The notes beneath the pieces were generated by a model. It saw nothing but the letters and a program-made list of their open reading frames with translations. It was not told the origin of the DNA and ran no database searches. A program made the position numbers and the translations under genes. Below are positions 1-12,385 of a stretch of DNA of 64,000 nt, piece by piece. The number at the start of each line of letters is the position of its first letter. Within the stretch, counting starts at the first letter, position 1. Source of the DNA: Epichloe hybrida (lineage: Eukaryota; Ascomycota; Sordariomycetes; Hypocreales; Clavicipitaceae); contig JAFEKR010000004.1 of NCBI GenBank assembly GCA_019022495.1, positions 1 to 64,000 on the forward strand. The letters run 5' to 3'.

Positions 1-206
1 GAGAAAATCCCTCGGAGGAAGTTGATCAAATTCAGAAACCGTTGCACCGGCCGAGCAGGCCAGGCCAGGCAAGACGCCCAGAGAGGAAACACCATCCGCT
101 TTGCAGCATCGAGTTCTCGTCGCCAACTTCCGGTGCTGTCCATTCATCAATGGTTGACTAGATACATCTTGTCGTACGACCCGACTCAGAACAAGATACT
201 GACAAT

Positions 207-3200
207 ATGCCGGCCAAGTGTCGGAATGACACGGACAACATGTCGGCCAAGTGCGGGAATGACAAGCAAGATCGCCCAAGCTCTGCAGACACCACATCGG
301 TCTACAACGAAGAGGTTGTCGATGGAATCACGTTCTCTGCGTCTGGGGCCGGAATCGTGTCCCTTGACGATGTCGCCGCTGTCCATGTGCAGATGCGGCA
401 TCTTTCTGTGTCGGTCAACACCGCACCGTCGTGGTTTGAGCCGGGCGCGTATCAAGGCTTATTTGCCGCCAAGTCCAAGGCGACTCCCTGCATAAAGTAC
501 CTATTACATTCAGTCGCGGCCGACCTTGAACCTGGAACTTTGACGGCTATCATCGGTGGTAGCGGCTCGGGTAAGTCCACGTTATTGAACACCATGGCTG
601 AGCGCATCACGAGTTCGCGGCTCAGCCAGAAGGGCACCGTCACTTTCAATGGTCGAGCTGGGGTTCACAACGTCCGACATGCATATGTCATGCAGCAAGA
701 TATTCTGCTGCCGTCGTTGACAGTGCGCGAGACACTACATTACTCGGCCGCCCTGCGACTTCCGCCGTCGACCTCTCAGGAGAACAGGAATCGAGTGGTA
801 GAAGAGGTAATTCTCGAGTTGGGCTTGAAGGAGTGCGCAAACACTAGGATTGGAAACAGCTCACACCGTGGTTGCTCTGGAGGAGAAAAGAGACGAGTCA
901 GCATTGGTGTACAACTACTCGCCAATCCATCCGTCTTGTTCCTGGACGAGCCGACAACGGGACTAGATGCTACAAGTGCCTACCAGCTCGTACGAACTCT
1001 CAAAAATCTGGCTACAAAAGGCCGCACCATCATTACAACGATCCACCAGCCTCGGTCCGAGATATGGAATCTGTTCGACAATCTGATTGTCTTATCCAAA
1101 GGCGGCTCCGTCTACGCCGGCTCGATTGCCGATTGTATTCCCTGGTTCAGGCGTGGTGGATACTCTTTGCCGCCATTCGTCAACCCTGCCGAGTATATCA
1201 TCGACGTGGCGGCGGTAGACAATCGGACCCCCGAGCTAGAACAAGAGACAACGGCGAGGGTAGATGGCTTGAAGACGGCCTGGAAACAAGAGAGCGCCAG
1301 ACGACATCCGGCCCTGGCCGACACTGTCGATACCAGAGGTCGGAAACAAGGGTCAATGGCCAAGACTCATGCTGGCCTCATCCGTCAACTGCGTGTCCTC
1401 ACTGACCGGACCCTCAGAGTAACGTACCGTGATCCACTTGGAATGACAGCATCCATATTGCAGGCAGTTCTCATGGGCGTCGTCACGGGGTACATCTTCT
1501 TCGACCTGGGCCGTGATCAAGCTGGTATTCGATCCAGACAGGGAGGCTTGTATACCGCTGCTGGGCTACAAGGCTACCTGGTCCTTCTCTTCGAGGTCTA
1601 TCGCATGACGATTGATATCCCGAATTTCGACAGGGAATCTTCCGACAACTGTGTCAACGCCCTCCCTTTTGTTCTTTCGCGACGACTTGCCCGTTTGCCG
1701 ACGGAAGATTTTCCGGTGCCCTTTCTTTTCGCAGTCTTGGTGTATTTCATGGCTGGTTTTGAGCGGACCGCGAGCAAGTTCCTCATCTTCTTTGCCATAA
1801 CGATTATCAATCATTATGTCGCCGTAATGTGCGCCATGACCTGCGTAGTCGCTGTGCGGCACTTTGCGGGCGCCAGTTTGATTGCGAATCTTGCATTTAC
1901 CATCCAGAGTATTGCCTGCGGAATATTTGTTCAAGTAAACACTATCCCGGTTTACGTCCGGTGGCTCAAATGGACAGCATACAATGTGAGCGAGAAATCT
2001 CAAAGGCATATCACCTTATTCACGACGACGACAACCAGAAGCTAACACTTGCGTCAAGTTCTACGCTTTCAGCGCGTATGCGGGCAATGAATTTGAAGGT
2101 AACTTTTATGACTGCCCATATCCGGGCGGTCGTTCAAACCCAGCTTGTAGACAGTACGACGGCAACTATGTCATGGAATCACTCGGCTTTCCCAGTAATT
2201 GGGTCGCTCGCCCCATCGTCATTCTCGCATCGTTCATCGGGTTGTTCTTCAGCCTGTCGGTACTTGGACTGCATTTCATAAAAGTCGAGATGAACATGAC
2301 TCGTTCTCGTACTTCCGACACAGATCTGTCGGCCGGCAAAGAGAAGATGTCGGCGCGGCCGATTTCAGAAGTCCGGGCCATCGACCTCGGTCTGGAAAAC
2401 TTCGCACTTGGTCTCGAAAAGAGAAACGTGTTTGGTAAAAAGCTGCCACCAAGGACTATCCTGCATCCATTGACGACAAACTTCCAAGCTGGGGTGTTGA
2501 ACGTGATCATGGGTCCTTCGGGCAGTGGGAAGACATCGCTCTTGAACGCCATGGCTCTGCGGCTGCGGAACTCGGTCGGCACCAAATACAAGCCGTCTGG
2601 CAAACTTAACTTCAACGGAGCTTTGCCGTCCGACTCTGTGGTCCGCTCCGTCTGCTCATATGTCTGCCAGGACGACGATGCCCTACTTCCGTCCTTGACT
2701 GTGCGAGAAACACTGCGCTTTGCTGCTGGTCTCCGACTTCCTTCTTTTATGAGTACGGAAGAGAAATTCAGACGAGCAGAAGACGTTCTGATGAAGATGG
2801 GCTTGAAGGACTGTGCAAGCAACTTGATAGGAAGCGACATGATCAAGGGCATCTCCGGCGGTGAAAAGCGACGTGTCTCCATCGGCGTTCAGGTGCTCAC
2901 GGATCCTCGTATTCTTTTGCTGGATGAACCTACGTCAGGCTTGGACGCATTCACGGCCAGCTCCATCATGGAAGTGCTCGAGGGACTGGCAAACGAAGGA
3001 CGTACTCTGATTCTGACAATTCATCAAGCCCGGTCAGACCTGTTCAAGCATTTCGGAAACGTCCTGTTGCTTGCGAGAGGAGGGTTCCCCGTCTACGCCG
3101 GTTCTTCGAAACGAATGCTTGCATATTTTGGACGACACGGGTACGAATGCCCTACGCATACAAACCCAGCTGATTTCGCACTCGATATGATCACTGTAGA

Positions 3201-4395
3201 TCTACAACAAGACGACCGCGAGGTGGAGAGCCGCGATAGGGTTGAACGATTGATCCAACACTGGCGCCAAGGCGGAGCCGAGGAAATCCAGAGGACAACG
3301 GAGCGACGACTGTCCGGCATCCAAGAAGCTGATGAGCCGAGTGAGAAGTTGGCTCGGTCTGAACGCCAAGAAGAGGACGTCGGCGGTGAACATGCGACGG
3401 CGACAGACAATCTGCCAGGCTCGCTTAGACCCGAGGAGAGCAACGGACCGCAGGGGATCCCACCGCGGCGCTCAATCAATAAGGCGAAGCTATCCACTCC
3501 CGCCGAGCTCGGCGCTCTCGTGCGCAAACGAGCCTCCATCTTCACGGCATTGCCGCTCCTCCTCCGGCGAGCCATGATCAACACCCGCAGACAGCCGCAG
3601 CTCGTATTGGCCCGCACCATGCAAGTCGTCGGGCTTGCGGTCGTCTTTACGCTCTTCTTTGCCCCAGTCGGCAACGACTACTTCGCCGTACAAACCCGCA
3701 TGGGCTTTGTTCAACAGATCGGAGCGTTCTACTTCGTGGGCATGCTGCAGAACGTCGCCGTTTATCCCAACGAGAGGGATGTCTTCTACCGAGAAGATGA
3801 CGACGGCGTGTACACAGTGGATGCATTCCTCGCATCGTACACGCTCATCGAAGTGCCCTTTGAGATTCTCAGCTGTCTCATATTCGGGCTTCTGGCCGCT
3901 CTCGCCGTGGGACTTCCCAGAACAGTCCCCATGTACTTTGTTTCCACCTTTGCCTGCTTCGGCGTCGTGTCTTGCGGAGAAAGTCTCGGAATCATATTCA
4001 ACACACTGATAGGACACGCCGGCTTTGCAGTCAACATCATGGGCATATTCCTCTCCGTGGCAAACTCCATAGCTGGTGTTCTCTCCATCGACATGCCAGA
4101 TCTGTTCAAGGCAGTCAATTACCTGTCTCCGATTCGGTACGCGACTCGGTCCGTGGCGCCGTATTCTCTGCGCGACGTAAAGTTCACTTGTACCGACGAG
4201 CAGCGACTGGCTGGCGGGAGCTGTCCAATCGAGACGGGAACGCAAGTCCTGGATCTGTACAACTTCAACGTCGATCCTGTTGTCAACGTGGCGTGTTTGG
4301 CGGCGTGCATCGTGGCATACAGGGTGATGGCTTGGCTGCTCTTGAGGGTCATGAGGGCAAGACGGACGGATAGAAAGAGACGGCAGGAAGCGTGA
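207..4395 (+). CDS. Full-length WHITE/ABCG-type ABC transporter (YOL075C-like)
   Basis: This is predicted as two exons, 207-1985 and 2059-4395, giving about 1371 aa. The 73-bp intron has a GTGAGC donor and a GCTAAC branch box shortly before its AAG acceptor; removing it fuses what otherwise looks like two half-transporters. The order is NBD-TMD-NBD-TMD. NBD1 has Walker A GGSGSGKST (about residue 116), signature SGGEKRRVSIG and Walker B LFLDEPTTGLDA. NBD2 has GPSGSGKTS (about residue 745), ISGGEKRRVSIG and LLLDEPTSGLDA. Each NBD is followed by a WHITE-type membrane domain. Between the halves lies a cysteine-containing loop (YDCPYPGGRSNPAC). From established knowledge, this layout matches the fungal YOL075C group and not the PDR drug pumps; the substrate is unknown. 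The ATG at 207 was used, but an in-frame ATG about 11 codons later is possible because the first codons repeat a short motif. Confidence 0.9.
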
Positions 4396-6609
4396 TGGTA
4401 TTTGTACTTGGTATGAAAAGAAGTAAGGAGGAGATGCCCAGTTGTAATTATGAAGAGTAAAATACCATGGGTTGCTTTCGGGTACAATGGGCTCTAGGCG
4501 TTCGGACCAGGAATGCGAAGCTCAACTGGTTGCCACGCATCGAGAAGTGGACAGAGAGGGGTTGGATCTGCAGCATCGAGGATGGCAATGTCTGAAGGTC
4601 ATTAGATTGACATTGTCAACGGCCAATGAAGTGTAATATTGTGTTCCGTAGCGCCTGTGGAGACATGGTTCCCGGATCAGCACAAGGTCGACCCTGCATG
4701 CCGCATCGCGCACTGAGAAAGAGTCAATGTTTGACACTAATACCTGTACTCCGCACTTGAGGTGAGCATGGAGAGCCGATGTTGGCCATCGCGAAGACAT
4801 GTGCCTTGTCCCTGTTTCAGAAAGGGGCCACTTCGGGAGTCACGTGGTGGTCCAGAAGCAGATCCAAAGAAAACAGACTAGACAGGGGTCACCCACTACT
4901 CCCCGCAATCGTGGCCCCTCCCCTCCAGTCGCGCCTGCCCTCTTGAAAAAAAGAAAAGAAAACAGGAAAAAAAAAAAAAAACTTGGTCATCCCCCTTTTC
5001 GAGAATTTTGATTCTCCACGTCCCTCTCGCATCTCGCATTCCAGTCCACCCCATGACAGTGTCAGCACAGACGAATCACGGATCATGCAATAGATTACTG
5101 CTGTTAGCCCGTCTTCTGGACGTCGCACAGCTCTGCATTCTGCACTACTCAGCAAGCGAACCTCGACCCCATGTCCCCTCATCCACGTCCCGTCCATGCA
5201 AATGTGCCATGCCGGGAGGCGTACATGTACTACTGCCCGGCAGCCCGGCCCCCAACTGGCAAGGCCATCTGCGCGGTGTAACTAGGCAACTTCAAGGTGG
5301 CTGGACCGTGGTTCACCATCAGGCAACAGAATAACATAATGATAGGCCGAAGGCTTGCTGTTTGCTTTTGGGAGAAGAGGGTGGCACGACTTTGGCGCAG
5401 GGCGATCAGTCAAAGTGTTCGCAAGAAGGCGTTGTCGCAGGAGATGTGTGTGGCTGGCGCCCGGCGCAGAGCAGCCGTTTAATCTCTCCGGATCACGCCT
5501 CACACCAGAGAACTAACTTTAAATAGCAGCACCGTACGGAGTACTCCGAACTGAACGCAGCAGATATCACCGCAAGAAGAGGATCACGGGTCAGAGCCAG
5601 GAACGGTCGAGTGGCCAATTATTACTGAGTCCCTGACTCGCAGCCGTCCGCTACAAGTCATTCTATTGAAGTGGAGAGCAATGGCAAAAAGGCTCATCAC
5701 GGACAGTGTGGCGCTAACTCGTCGTCGACAGAGCGAAGCCCACGGGAGCAGTGTGGTACAAGCTGTTATTGTTCTTGTTTCGACAATCTTGGCGGCGCAG
5801 TCGGTCCATTCATCATCGTGGAAATTCTGCTGCCTGGCCGCATCCGGCTGCAATGGCCCATTCAGGCCCATTGACCAACAGATCAACATGTCAGAGGGAC
5901 AACTAGATTCCCCTGTCCGCCCACCTAATGTGATCACTGACGAGACTACACGGAGGACTATGTACACGGAGCATTCCACCGTTCCAGCCCAACCCCGCTT
6001 ATCCATCCATCTTGACGTTTCGAGGATGCTGGGGTGCGGGGATGCGGACCCATTGCGGAGAGACAGCCGGAGCTGTTCCGTTTTCTATTCCCTCAACAAG
6101 CCTCTCTCGTGCCTCTCTCGTGCCTCCCACGCGGGGCGAGGAGCGACGGAGGTCCAGTACCAACAGTTGATCCAGCCAAGATGAGAAACTGTCCGTTCTT
6201 GGGCCCCAGCAGCCTTGTTCAATTTGCTGCATCCACACTTGTCATACAAGGGGAAAAAAAAAAAAAAACCGTTCCGCCTGCATGAGGGTGGCGTCCCCCA
6301 GGGTCTGTGGTCACTTCGACCTGTTTGTTGGTTGTAAGCCGAGCTGTACGGAGTAGCGTAGCAAAAATGCGGCTGACAAGGGTCGCCGGCTCGTTTTGCT
6401 CGATCGACATGGCCATTGTCTGCCTGCCGCTTTGGTATCCATTGTTGGCCATCTGTCTCTGACTACTTTAACTCGAGGACCCCCCCCCCCCCCTTCCTTG
6501 ACGACTGCAGACAGTGATCAGAGCAGCATCGGCCAATTCACAAGTCGCTTACACGCAAGAGACCAGAAGATCAAACCACATTTTGATCTGAAGCTCTCCA
6601 CCAGCCACC
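4396..6609. other. Intergenic, no gene supported
   Basis: This 2.2 kb separates the ABC transporter from the sugar transporter. It contains A15 tracts near 4967 and 6254, a C11 run near 6481, and the palindromic GTACGGAGTAC-type motif at 5534-5548 and 6347-6356. Open frames here are overlapping, of low complexity, and lack recognisable domains or splice structure. The 3' part presumably carries the promoter and 5' UTR of the sugar transporter. Confidence 0.6.
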
Positions 6610-9170
6610 ATGGCAGACCTTTAGTCAGTGACTCAGTACACCTTCGCCTCGGCGCCTGGACTCGGCATCGAGACGAGGCCATCACGAACTAACACACATC
6701 CCCAGCCACGAATCCAAAACGGTTCGCGACGAGCACCTGGAGGAAAAGGGTGTCTCGCACGCCGAGCAGGCTGACATTCATCACAATCTCGAGGCCAAGT
6801 GAGTAGCTGAAGATCCGGGCGTCCCTCGAGCCATTTCGTGGCTCACGTATGCTGACCTCCATCAACAGGATTCGCAATCCTTTACAGGGCATACCCAGGG
6901 AGCAGCTGATGCAAGATGTAGAGCTCTTCGCTCAGAAGAATGGCCTCCAGGAACACTCTGCGATGCTGAGGAAGGGTGCTCTAGTAGCCCAGGATCCCAC
7001 CGACATTCACAACATTGACGGCCCCGAGAAGCTTTCTAGCAGGGAACTCGAAGTCCTCACTGAGGAAGTCACACACAAATGGCGAATGCCAATGCGACTA
7101 TTTTTGACCATTTTCACTTGCTCCATTGGTGCTGCCGTGCAGGGTTGGGATCAGACGGGCAGCAATGGAGCCAACATCTTCTTCCCGGCATACTATGGAA
7201 TCGGCGGAACATCGACCAACGACAAGCTCATCGTTGGTCTCATCAACGCTGGTCCTTATATCGGTTCTGCGTAAGTCTGACGGATCGCTGTCATGCCCCC
7301 GCGTCTGACAATTCTCTGGAAATACGCGACTGACAAGCTTCTAGTCTCCTCGGCTGCTGGCTGTCTGACCCATTGAATAACTACTTCGGACGTCGAGGAA
7401 CCATTTTCTTTTCTGCTCACTTCTGCATCTGGCCGGTGATTGGATCAGCTCTGTGCCACACCTGGCAGCAGCAGCTCGCATGTCGTATTCTGATGGGTAT
7501 CGGCATGGGCGCGAAAGCTTCGACTGTGCCAATCTACGCCGCTGAGAATGCTCCTGCTTCTATCCGAGGTGCTCTGGTCATGTCCTGGCGTAAGTAGTCC
7601 TGACGTATCGTGGAAATGGGTGGAGAGGCTGACATAACCCCTTAGAGATGTGGACTGCTTTTGGTATCATGTTGGGCACGGCCGTCAACCTGGCTGTTTT
7701 CAAGCTTGCTGGACCATTGAACTGGAGACTAATGCTTGGTATGCCAACATGTAAACTGCTCACTCTCGCTTTGTTACATCACTGACCGAGACCTGCAGGT
7801 GCTCCTTTTATCCCCGCTGTTCCTTTGATGTTCCTCATCTATCTTTGCCCCGAATCTCCCCGTTGGTACATGAAGAAGGGTCGATATCAGGAAGCTTGGA
7901 AGTCTTTGATGGTCCTCCGCCGAGACCCCATTCAAGTTGCCCGAGATCTTTACTACATTAGCGCACAGCTCGAGATTGAGCAATCACTAATCGGTCACAC
8001 CAACTATGTGTCTCGCTTTACTCAGCTTTTCACCATCCCCCGTGTCAGACGAGCCAACTTGGCAGCCTTTGTCGTCATGATTGCTCAACAGATGTGCGGT
8101 ATGTCTTTTGGGTCATATACCCTACGGTGAGCGAGGGTCAAGATACGAAGAGCACCCGTCCGCTAACTTTGCCAGGCATCAACATTATCGCTTTCTACTC
8201 GACGACCATTTTCGAGCAGGCTTTCAAGAACGACCCAAACAAGCAATTCAAGGCCATGATTGGTTCTTTTGGCTTCGGTCTGGTGAACTGGCTATTCGCT
8301 TTCCCTGCCTTCTTCACCATTGATTCTGTAAGCAAGCAGCATTGTACAGGGCTTTCGCCTGGGCTAACAAAACAAATAGTTCGGTCGACGAAGCTTGCTC
8401 TTGTTCACCTTCCCACAGATGGTCAGTTGCCTTATTCTTATCCCAAGACGAACGACTTCTCCCTGACACGCAATAGTTCTGGACGCTGCTTGCTGCCGGT
8501 CTTTGCACCCTCATTGATGAAGAAGGCCCCATGAAGGAGGCTCGAACAGGCTTGGTTTGTCTGTTTGTTTTCCTGTTCGGCGGTCAGTATTCCTTGCCCC
8601 ATCTTTGATCTACCTCTGGACTGCTTTTAACACCCGTCTTTTAGCCTTTTACTCTCCTGGTGAAGGTCCGGTGCCGTTCACATACAGTGCGGAGGTCTAC
8701 CCCTTGTCACATCGTGAGACCGGTATGGGTTTCGCCGTTGCCACATGTCTTTTCTGGGTAAGTGAACAAAAAGTCCAACAACCAAGCATCCATTTCATGA
8801 TGCGACGAGTGTAACTAATGTACCCCAGGCTGCGGTTTTGGGCATCACGTTCCCATTCCTGCTCGAACGTCTCGATACTCTCGGGGCATTTTCCTTGTAC
8901 GCGGGGTTCAATGTCGTCGCCTTTGTCATGATTTTCTTCTGGGTGCCGGAAACCATGCAGCGCACTTTGGAAGAGCTCGACTGGGTCTTTGGCGTCCCGA
9001 CGCGAAAGTTTGCCAAGTACCAGCTGACTGTTGCCCTTCCCTGGTGGTTCAAGAGATACGTCTTCTTCCGACGCAACGCCACCAAGGAGCCCCTGTATCA
9101 CTTTGAGAAGGTTGCAATGAGCGCCCGAAAGGACTCAGTTGCCAACCAGCACATGGTGCACTCTGACTAA
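6610..9170 (+). CDS. MFS sugar transporter, 11 exons
   Basis: Predicted exons are 6610-6623, 6706-6798, 6869-7270, 7345-7589, 7646-7738, 7799-8098, 8176-8327, 8380-8421, 8477-8582, 8645-8757 and 8829-9170. They sum to 1902 nt (633 aa) with phase kept at every GT-AG junction. Family marks include the GRRG loop after TM2 (NNYFGRRG), the [21 protein letters not shown] segment region, [12 protein letters not shown] at the end of TM6, the second-half loop SFGRRSLL, and the terminal motif [12 protein letters not shown]. The N-terminal cytosolic stretch of about 100 residues is long for hexose carriers and resembles the myo-inositol/hexose-like group. It should sit in the plasma membrane and import a sugar or polyol by proton symport; the substrate cannot be told from sequence. 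The tiny 14-nt first exon is supported by a GTCAGT donor, an ACTAAC branch box and phase, but is the least certain part. Confidence 0.9.
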
Positions 9171-10186
9171 CCAAGGACTCGGTTCTCAGTGAACAGATCC
9201 TGGCAAAGTTTGCGCAGGCCCTCTACGGCTAGTGGCAACACAAGATGGCCAGTAAAATTCTGGCGCCGATACCCAACTGCTGTTTAGGATGAGTGGACGA
9301 ATGGATGCCCACGACGTTGATGGCGGGAACAAACTTGATGACTGATTAATTAGCTGTATTTTACGACCGTTCAGCATTATTCGAGATGTACGAGATGTGG
9401 TTGGCTTTTGAGAACTTGTCCATATTAATCAGGATTTATGTAGACAGTAGTTGTATGTTTTCGAATACCAAGACAAATGCACTGATAAGCCTCAGCCCAG
9501 CCTCGTCACTAGCCGGGAACCATGTACTTATTGTACGAACCGATGGCGTGGACCGCAATCGCCGCCCGCAATCTGTTGCATCATGCCCGACAGAATACCG
9601 GCAGCTCGACTCGACATCGAGGCAGCGACTCACACGCCGCGCCCTTGGCATCGGGGTTCGTTGCGGCGAGGGCCACGTTGGCTCAAGAGAATGGCCTGCG
9701 TGGGTGGGCCCTGAGGGCAGAGTTGGGAGACGACGTTGATGTTTCTGAATTGTTCCATCTTTTTGGGGAGGGTGAAGAAAAAAAAAAAAAAAAAGAGTGA
9801 GAAAAGTCTAAAGATTTGATTCGATAACACTTTTGTCAAAGGAGGAAGTCGGAACCACAGTTACGATACACCACCCCTATCTGATGCCATCGCCCACGAA
9901 ACATGACAACATGTCGTTCTCATCTTTCAAGTCTTCAAAAACACCTGGCATGGAATAATAACTTGGCCCGCTGGCCTCTTCGTGTTAGTCGTTGCTACTG
10001 ACCACTCTCGATCTGACAATAGTTGCGCCTCGCCCCTTGCCATGGAGATAGATACCCCAATATCAGAAGAGCGGCATCAAGAAAAAAATGAAAAAAAAAA
10101 AAAAAACCTCCCCCAAATCCGACGTCATTGAAACTGCATTCCATACGATCCAGATCTCACGTCGCAATCCAAGCTCGACTCAACAT
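9171..10186. other. Intergenic between convergent genes
   Basis: This 1 kb holds the 3' ends of the sugar transporter and of the minus-strand P/G-rich gene. A17 (about 9778-9794) and A16 (about 10091-10106) tracts are visible. No coding region or RNA gene is supported. Confidence 0.6.
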
Positions 10187-10960
10187 TCAGTCCTTGCAGA
10201 ACCACAAGCACACAACAGGCTTTTCGCGCGGATTACCCGTTCGAGTCGCATCCCAGCCGATTTCTTTGATGGATTTCTTCAACAGATCCTTGCTGGCACC
10301 ATTGACTTCCAACCCCTTGTACCACTTGCCGCCACCGGCACTCTGGATCTCAAACACCTTGTTCTTCTTGCTCACTGGGTTCGTACAGCCGAAGCCTTTG
10401 AGCAATTCTTCGAGCGTCGTGTTGCATGGGATATGGACAGCTTTGAACGGGAGCTGCGCCGTCGCAGGCAACTGCCAAGGTGGAATGTTGGAGCGGAAAA
10501 TATGGGCCTTGGTGTGCTCGGCAGCAAAGAACAGATTGTAGCCAGGCTCGCAGCCTACACCTCCTGTGGAATTGGTCATTTGGGCGGCGGGCATCGTGGG
10601 ATCGATCGCGGGCCAAGGCTGGGCTTGGCGTGGGAGCATGTTTCCCGTCCCGTTGGGCTGGTAAGAGAATGTCTGCTGGGCGTAATAGCCGCCGGTCGTG
10701 CCCTGAGGGGCAAAGGCAGAGGTCATGGGAATCCCAGCTGGAGGAGCAGCTGGGGTTCCGGGGTTTCCTAGGGGATACATCCCGTAAGTCATGCTGGCCC
10801 ATGGATTGTGGTGAGGATAAGTACCAAAGTTCTGTCCCGGCCCGCCAGAATGATAGATATAGGGCTGGCCTTGGCCAGGGACAGGGGCTCCGAAGGGAGC
10901 AAAGTTGGGACGTGTGCCGCTGGGGTCGCGGCCCGTGACTGGATTCCAACCTCCAGGCAT
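10187..10960 (-). CDS. Conserved fungal hypothetical protein with P/G/Y-rich N-terminus
   Basis: A single-exon frame of 257 aa starts from the ATG at 10960. Residues 1 to about 120 are low-complexity and rich in Pro, Gly, Tyr, Asn and Gln, which suggests disorder. The C-terminal 130 residues are more complex and look like a folded domain. It contains HIFRSNIPPWQLPATAQLPF, then LEELLKGFGC, and the basic stretch NPVSKKNKVFEI followed by GGGKWYKGLEV. The final part is KKSIKEIGWDATRTGN and VCLWFCKD. I recognise the C-terminal part as a type seen in filamentous ascomycete hypothetical proteins but know of no function. There is no signal peptide or membrane segment. Codon use and the long open frame support it being real. 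Confidence 0.75.
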   Translation of the reverse strand: MPGGWNPVTGRDPSGTRPNFAPFGAPVPGQGQPYIYHSGGPGQNFGTYPHHNPWASMTYGMYPLGNPGTPAAPPAGIPMTSAFAPQGTTGGYYAQQTFSYQPNGTGNMLPRQAQPWPAIDPTMPAAQMTNSTGGVGCEPGYNLFFAAEHTKAHIFRSNIPPWQLPATAQLPFKAVHIPCNTTLEELLKGFGCTNPVSKKNKVFEIQSAGGGKWYKGLEVNGASKDLLKKSIKEIGWDATRTGNPREKPVVCLWFCKD

Positions 10961-11038
10961 TGCTGCTCTTCCGTCGTGGCTTTTGGGAGAATTGGGCCGA
11001 GGAGCCGAGGGATTTGATGAAAATTATGTTAAGAGGAA

Positions 11039-11671
11039 TCAGAAGTGGGACTGCCAGGTGTGTATCCAGCGACGTAAATGAGGATCAAATCTCGCCTGCC
11101 AATGTCCAGGTACTGGTCCTTGTATGACAGGATCCCAGATCGGGGGGAAGTCGTAGGCGTTGCTTGGGGTAGAGGGTATGTAACTTGGGAAAGATTGAGA
11201 ATCCTGTTCAAGGGATGAACTTGCAACCAAGTCTTGCGTTTCCTCTGTTGTTGAATTGGCTTCTATTTGAAGTTAGCTATCTGGCCGGGAACTCGCATCA
11301 CACCAAGACACAGCATATTTTTGATTAGGGCAGCACAAGCTCGCAATCACCCAGTCGCTAGCAAACATAGGGGCAGACCGTAGACCATGATATGACTCAC
11401 CAGACTGTAGATCTTCACTGCCTCCGTGGTACGACTCGTCAGTGTTGTCGCTGTATTCTGAGTCCGAATCGATGTCCAGTTGAGCAATAAAGATCTCTGT
11501 GCTCCACAGAGGTTGATCTCGGCTGTCGAAAAAGGTCCCAACAATGATCCACGCCCAGCTTGAGGTGTCTTCACATTCCAGATATTGCGTGATGATGAGT
11601 TTGGCTGCTGAAGCAGGAAGGAAATCGCTGTCTACCTCGACTGTCCTTTCCAAGACTGGCACCGTCGACAT
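11039..11671 (-). CDS. Unrecognised two-exon protein
   Basis: Predicted exons on the minus strand are 11401-11671 and 11039-11262, joined across a 138-bp intron with a GTGAGT donor and TAG acceptor; phase is kept. The product is about 164 aa. The N-terminal part (TVEVDSDFLPASAAKLIITQ) is followed by an acidic, Ser-rich middle (SDSEYSDNTDES). The end is PSNAYDFPPIWDPVIQGPVP and then GHWQARFDPHLRRWIHTWQS, whose Trp/Pro pattern looks like a conserved motif. The ATG at 11671 is used, but a further 5' exon is possible, because a GTGAGT donor and CTAAC box lie just upstream. No known family was recognised. It sits 78 bp upstream of the P/G-rich gene on the same strand. Confidence 0.45.
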
Positions 11672-12385
11672 GAGGTTAGAATGTAATCTTCACTCACGCT
11701 CGCAACGGAAGTTGTGATGAACAAGTCGTTTAGTAGAACTGTATTGAGGGGGGGAATTGGTTCCATTTGAAGAAGGCAGAGCCCAAAGCCCGCTGATTGT
11801 GTACACGTATGGGAGACGTGATCAACATTTGACATGTTCAGATGAAGGGAAAGCGATAGCGGATTGGTCACTCAGACCAGATCGGCAAACATGTGATATC
11901 CTCCGTGAGTCAATCGTGGATGCGGAAATGTCATTGACCAAGTTCTGCATCCCGCAAATGTGCCAGAACGGTGTACCAGTCCATCTGCCTTGATCACGCG
12001 CGAGTAAATCGAGAATGGACGACACGTAAGCACATAATCATCACGCGGAAATTTCTCCCACGATGATTGGGCTCTTAGCGTTCGGTCAAGTTGTCATTCA
12101 CAGTGCGGATGGAATCATCTGATGAATTTGGTGATTTGTTGTGAACCACATTTGGTCCAGCAAACGTCGAGTTGTCGGGGACGGTGTTGTTCCAAAGCCG
12201 CAGATGCACACGTACTGGATACTGAGATTGGGAATGCAGGAATTTGCTCAGTTCAGAATATAACCTTATTCGGAGTGGTCAGATTCAAAGTCATCGTTTG
12301 CTGTGAACGCCTCGCATCAACGCAATCCTCCAACGGCGAATGTAGCATCACCTGTGGAGGAGATGATTTCATGTGTCGTGTCTGC
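11672..12385. other. Intergenic, no gene supported
   Basis: About 0.7 kb lies between the unrecognised two-exon gene and the ankyrin gene. A minus-strand frame of 79 aa ending at 11632 could supply an upstream exon of the neighbouring gene, but its phase does not join cleanly. Nothing else is visible. Confidence 0.5.

Noticed and set aside
3490..4245. Long minus-strand frame antisense to the ABC transporter
   Set aside because: It is a shadow of the codon structure of the plus-strand gene, with no domain of its own.
5584..6184. Overlapping open frames on both strands in the 4.4-6.6 kb gap
   Set aside because: The frames overlap one another on opposite strands, are low in family-like sequence and lie in a promoter region.
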